Shown here: positions 60,084-64,000 of the stretch, one piece after another | Numbering within the stretch: position 1 is the stretch's first letter | How the letters are laid out: each line of letters opens with the position of its first letter | Assembly: GCA_013339895.1 (NCBI GenBank) | Contig: JABACO010000010.1 | Coordinates: forward strand, 5,515,585 to 5,579,584 | Direction of reading: 5' to 3' | From: Ephydatia muelleri | Lineage: Eukaryota; Porifera; Demospongiae; Spongillida; Spongillidae | DNA length: 64,000 nt | Made by a program: the position numbers and the translations under genes | Notes under the pieces: generated by a model | What the model was told of the DNA's origin: nothing | Seen by the model: only the letters and a program-made list of their open reading frames with translations | Database searches by the model: none

Positions 60084-60208
60084 TGTAGTGTACTTAGTAG
60101 TGAACTAGTTATATATATGATTGCGCATGCGTAGTGGCGGTGTACTCTTATTAGGGAGTATTCAATTGCTGGTGTTGTGTGTGTGATTGGATTGCGAAAG
60201 ACATAACA
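60084..60208 (+). repeat. 3' LTR of element 2
   Basis: 125 bp, preceded by the purine-rich tract AAAAGGGGGAAGG and followed by the ATGTC target duplication. Confidence 0.9.
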
Positions 60209-60940
60209 ATGTCTCACCTGTGAGTGTGACAAAGAGCAACCTTGTGACCAAACTAAGCGATGTTCTAGGGATACTGCACCACAATAGAATCTCCTGAGGT
60301 CTGTGTCACACATCTGTGCATGTGTCATGGTTGTGACACACCCCCTCTGAGGACCATAGCTATGTCACACCTGTGAGACTGACAGGGTGACCAAACTAAA
60401 CGATGTTCTAGGAATCCTGCACCTCAACAGCATCTCCTGAGGTCTGTGTCACACATATGTGCATGTGTCATGGTCATGACCCACCCCGTCGGAGGACCAT
60501 AATCCTGCACCACAATAGAATCTCCTGAGATCTGTGTCACACATCTGTGCATGTGTCATGGTTGTGACCCACCCCCTCTGAGGACCATGGCTATTTCACA
60601 CCTGTGAGACTGACAGGGTGACCAAACTAAGCAATGTTCTAGGAATCCTGCACCACAATAGCATCTCCTGCACAGATGTGTGACACAGACCTCAGGAGAT
60701 GCTTTTGTGATGCAGAATTCCTAGAACATTGCTTAGTTTGGTCACCCTGTAGGTGTACATAGCTATGGTCCTCAGAGGGGGTGTGTCACAACCATGACAC
60801 ATGCATAGATGTGTGTCACAGACCTCAGGAGATGCTGTTGAGGTGCAGGATTCCTAGAACATCGCTTAGTTTGGTCACCCTGTCAGTCTCACAGGTGTGA
60901 AATAGCCATGGTCCTCAGAGGGGGTGGGTGACTCATTCAT
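60209..60940. repeat. tandem array, right part, with orientation switch
   Basis: About three plus-oriented units (one shortened near 60,500) continue the array at 47.3-48.4 kb. At about 60,668 the orientation flips, and about two units run in reverse to 60,930, forming a large head-to-head inverted repeat. Confidence 0.9.
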
Positions 60941-60950
60941 TGCTGAGTTC

Positions 60951-61238
60951 AACAAGTAAATAAAAACCTTCTCTATGAGAAAGTTGGTGGGATATAGGAT
61001 TTGAAGGCAATGGTGGTGTAAAAAGCAAGGAAACAAGGTTCTGTAATAGTAAGGGAAAATGTCATAGTCCTATATTTAGCACACGAACATAGTATATGCT
61101 ACAAACGGGCTAAATATAGGACTATGACATTTTCCCTTACTATTACAGAACCTTGTTTCCTTGCTTTTTACACCACCATTGCCTTCAAATCCTATATCCC
61201 ACCCACATTCTCATAGAGAAGGTTTTTATTTACTTGTT
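60951..61238. mobile_element. foldback MITE, about 288 bp
   Basis: The arms start AACAAGTAAATAAAAACCTT and return inverted at 61,219-61,238. They stay nearly identical for about 130 bases, for example CTGTAATAGTAAGGG and GGACTATGACATTTTCCC. The loop is about 30 bases. No protein is encoded. The arms are very similar, so the insertion is probably recent. Confidence 0.8.
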
Positions 61239-61244
61239 TCATTC

Positions 61245-61715
61245 TTTTTTTTTTCATGCACATTATTCCGATGCATGATGCGTAATTGATCGCAAGTGAT
61301 CCGTATTGATTCGTAATGTTCAGCCACCAATGTCATACACACAAAACAACACACTAATAGTTTGGATAATAATTGTCTCTGACGTTTTTGCCAGCAACAC
61401 CTTGCAGTATGGAAGTGGGAATATCCCATAAAAGAGGGAATAGTCACACCCTAACAGATTACCCCTTGTACGCCAGAGTAGTCCTACAACAACATCCTTG
61501 GACAGAGCGGTGCAGGTGAGTGTCCAGAAGCAAATGGCAACCAATAGCATCCTTGACAACCTTTTTGGCCAAATTGTTTGAGATAATGGGGACGTTAGTA
61601 GACAAATCAACATACATGTGGCCACCAGTAGCTGGTAAAATCTATTGAGAGTAAACAGAAGCCATATCCAGGAGAACTGGAAGGGATATGGGCATTGCTA
61701 AAGATCAAAGAAAGA
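61245..61715. other. no gene recognised
   Basis: Short frames only. Confidence 0.4.
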
Positions 61716-61719
61716 TCAC

Positions 61720-61730
61720 ACACATGCACA

Positions 61731-61812
<82 letters not shown>
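61720..61812. repeat. (CA)n microsatellite
   Basis: Nearly uninterrupted CA. Confidence 0.95.
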
Positions 61813-61813
<1 letters not shown>

Positions 61814-61964
61814 ACAATATTCTTACAATGCACCAGAAGCACTTGGTAGAATCTGGGAGTTCACAGAAGCCATATGTACACCTTCTTTGCACCACAAATG
61901 ATGAGATAGCAGTTGTTAATCTAATCATCACAGATCAGCAGATCAGCACAGAGCAGCGCTTGTA

Positions 61965-62103
<139 letters not shown>

Positions 62104-62109
62104 TCAATA

Positions 62110-62640
62110 TACTTACAAGTACTGTACAATGGATGAAGTACTTTCTTTCTCTGGAGATGTATAAAGCTTCTTTGGGATGTAGTTTACAGATCCTTCCTGA
62201 TGTGGTTAGAGACTCATCTGAAACAATTGTTAGAAATGATGCCAATTACATTGCACAACCAGAATGCTTGTTTGTGAGCCATTCCAATCACTGGTGTATA
62301 CACATGCATAATAATATGCTCTTTCTTGCACGTGCAATAACACAAATAGAATGTTATCGAAAGCTTCAGCAGTTGTTATTAGAACTGCTATTCTCATAGG
62401 CCAAATTGTACTGGGCCATATATCCAACAGAAATTCTAGGTAGCATTGCATGTGTATACCCACCACAACCCTTTGCCTTCATCAGTTGGTATGTGCTCAC
62501 ATACATGTGGTTTACCAGGGACACAGTGCTTTGAGTTATCACCATTGGTCCAGGGACATTCATCTTATGAGCTGTTGAATAACAGTTTCGCCAGCAGTAG
62601 CCAGCTATTGCCCTGTTGAATGAACCAGTGTATGTGGTTT
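62110..62640. other. no supported gene
   Basis: A frame at 62,133-62,399 has no domain. It may be intron or 3' flank of the minus-strand gene to its right. Confidence 0.35.
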
Positions 62641-62641
62641 T

Positions 62642-63950
62642 CTAGGGACTCTGATTAGCTGTTGAATAACAGGTTGTCAGGCCAGCTCTGAGATCCTCCA
62701 TGTTTTTTTGAAATAGCAACTTTGTCCCCAAAACTGCTTCCATTTCACCACTAGTAAGCAGCCGACACTCATTAGTGCACTTCCATTTTAATGGACGCAT
62801 GCGAATAAGATGTCGGTCTCCTATCTCCTCAGCCACTACACACCTACCATTGAGGTCTACAGGTATCGCCCCAAGCTGCCTTGTGTGGTTGTAAGAGGCA
62901 TCATAGAAGAAAGGCTCTGAACCAGCAGTATGGTACCTTACCCCTTCTAGGAGGTGACTATCTTCTAATTTAATTGCATTAATGGCACGAACATCCTTTA
63001 GAAATTCCCCTGCCTTTTTCCTACGTACCTTTTTAAGCACTGCATCTGCACAAACTTTACTGACAGCAGCATGTGCAGATCTGGTACACACCTTTTGTGC
63101 TAACCATGGGTGCGTCTTGCAAAAGGCATCATTTAACTGAACTAGTAAAGTGCTATTCTTAAGAATAGCCTTTTCAAGGCCACTCTTATACTCGCTAAGT
63201 ACGATATCCTTTGGTTCGTACAGAGAGTAGCTACAGTGAAAAAAGGAAGTGCGTACATGTACATGCAATATTACGTATGTGCTAAACTATACACAGTACA
63301 CCAAGGCTTGAAAGTCATACTCTTACATCCCACTAAAATATTTTTATGGCCATGAAATCCAATGTAAACTGAAGCCATTCGGATTCAATGCACAGATGAT
63401 ATCAAAAATCACATGCCCTGAGCGATGATTATCACCAACCACGCGGCACAACAAGACAGCATTTTCTTTTATACCCCACCCCAAACTCCTAACCCCTCTG
63501 CTCTATAGTTACGCATGCAATTGCATATGACATTTGCATGCTACGTCGTTGCAGTAGAATATTCAAACCATGCATCTGACACAAGGCAACGCTAACGCAA
63601 CGTTTCAGCTAATGTCATATGCAAACCCTGCTCAATATCTGAGATACTGTGCAGGTTACTACATCTACATTTACATACCTTTGAATAACTTTGTCGGTAG
63701 TTCTTTTTCGATGGCCTCGTTGGTTTTGCAGGGCACGCTTAGCCTTCCCGTACCGCACTCTCTTCGCCAAGCGAGCACATTCAGGACCCTCCCAATAACG
63801 TTTCCTTTCAGCTGACCGTTTCTTTTCTGGGTCTGCATGATACCGCTCGCGTTCTTCGGTCTGTTTCTTTGCTGGGTCTGCTTCATAGCTTTCGCGTTTA
63901 GCTGACCGTTTCTTTTCCGGGTCTGCATGATACCGCTCGCGTTGGTTGTC
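62642..63950 (-). CDS. spliced gene with 15-residue ADPEKKR repeats, function unknown (partial)
   Basis: Two minus-strand exons. The upstream exon (63,679-63,950) starts after a CTAAAG acceptor and ends at a strong GTATGT donor. The downstream exon (62,642-63,230) starts after CACTGTAG and ends with TAA. Both join in phase 2 and keep frame. The first exon has three clear 15-residue repeats (RERYHADPEKKRSAK, RESYEADPAKKQTEE, RERYHADPEKKRSAE) and two decayed ones. The second encodes YSLYEPKDIVLSEYKSGLEK, a Lys-rich helical part, and a C-terminal domain with GAIPVDLNGRCVVAEEIGD and KWKCTNECRLLTSGEM. Such ADPEKKR repeats are common in sponge and cnidarian proteins, some linked to Helitron-like or other mobile elements. 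No catalytic domain was recognised. The 5' part lies outside the window. Confidence 0.55.
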
Positions 63951-63962
63951 CTTTAGTTTACC

Positions 63963-63982
63963 CCTCCCCCCCCCCCCCCCCC
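63963..63982 (+). repeat. poly-C tract
   Basis: CCCCTCC followed by about 16 C at the window edge, in the intron upstream of the ADPEKKR-repeat exon. Confidence 0.85.
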
Positions 63983-64000
63983 AATTGACATCACGAAATA

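Larger units (their letters stand above)
48432..60208 (+). mobile_element. Ty3/Gypsy LTR retrotransposon fossil (element 2), with nested insertions
   Basis: Plus-strand element bounded by 125-bp LTRs and a 5-bp target duplication (ATGTC at 48,427-48,431 and 60,209-60,213). Parts: LTR, primer-binding site (TGGCGACGAGG), gag-like region with zinc knuckles (about 48.6-49.4 kb), protease (about 49.45-49.75 kb), reverse transcriptase (from about 49.85 kb), RNase H (about 58.1-58.6 kb), integrase (about 58.7-59.5 kb), purine-rich tract and LTR. Two later insertions (50,435-52,705 and 52,801-57,884) lie inside the polymerase region. It is broken, with two large insertions and few other breaks. The LTRs differ at about one position in 125, so the insertion is young. 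It landed in the 145-bp array. Confidence 0.9.

Overview
The window looks like nuclear DNA of an early-branching marine animal, most likely a sponge. The sequence is AT-rich and full of ACATGTACATGT-type and CA/TG microsatellites. It has long poly-G/poly-C tracts, intron-containing genes with GT-AG borders, and an Ig/fibronectin-III receptor-like gene. No bacterial gene organisation (operons, ribosome binding sites) is visible. The organism call is inference: no rRNA, mitochondrial or species-specific marker gene was recognised, and no tRNA was found. Layout: 0-2 kb holds the C-terminal part of a Ginger/KRBA2-type integrase-like protein followed by a Ulp1 protease and a PHD finger. 2.2-10 kb holds several truncated retroposon tails and a long foldback element, and a second foldback lies at 10.0-10.8 kb. 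11.6-19.5 kb is gene-poor, with a 39-bp tandem repeat and hairpin relics; possible small exons lie at 17.5 and 19.6 kb. 20.19-22.37 kb is a hAT transposon with both ends and a target duplication. 22.9-23.5 kb is TG-rich satellite. 24.2-29.5 kb holds two LINEs of the restriction-like-endonuclease type, arranged head to tail on the minus strand. 31.6-35.9 kb is a Ty3/Gypsy LTR fossil on the minus strand. 37.86-38.63 kb is the best copy of the foldback family. 39.42-44.57 kb is a complete TTAA-flanked DDE-type DNA transposon. Its transposase carries a huge acidic Glu-Glu-Glu-Leu repeat and a SAP domain, and it is itself hit by a perfect 126-bp palindromic MITE. 45.2-46.7 kb is the clearest host gene: Ig domain, FN3 domain, stalk, transmembrane helix and cytoplasmic exons. 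47.3-60.9 kb is a ~145-bp tandem array split by a young Ty3/Gypsy element with 125-bp LTRs. That element holds two further insertions, one of which carries an FN3 exon that looks captured from a host gene. 62.6-63.95 kb is a spliced minus-strand gene with a 15-residue Ala-Asp-Pro-Glu-Lys-Lys repeat. How it fits together: this is mainly a graveyard and nursery of mobile elements inserted in and around a few host exons. The two most interesting and possibly undescribed items are the long-arm foldback family (three copies, ~0.78 kb) and the TTAA-flanked transposon whose transposase contains the expanded acidic repeat. Intergenic or intronic stretches with nothing recognised are listed as such.
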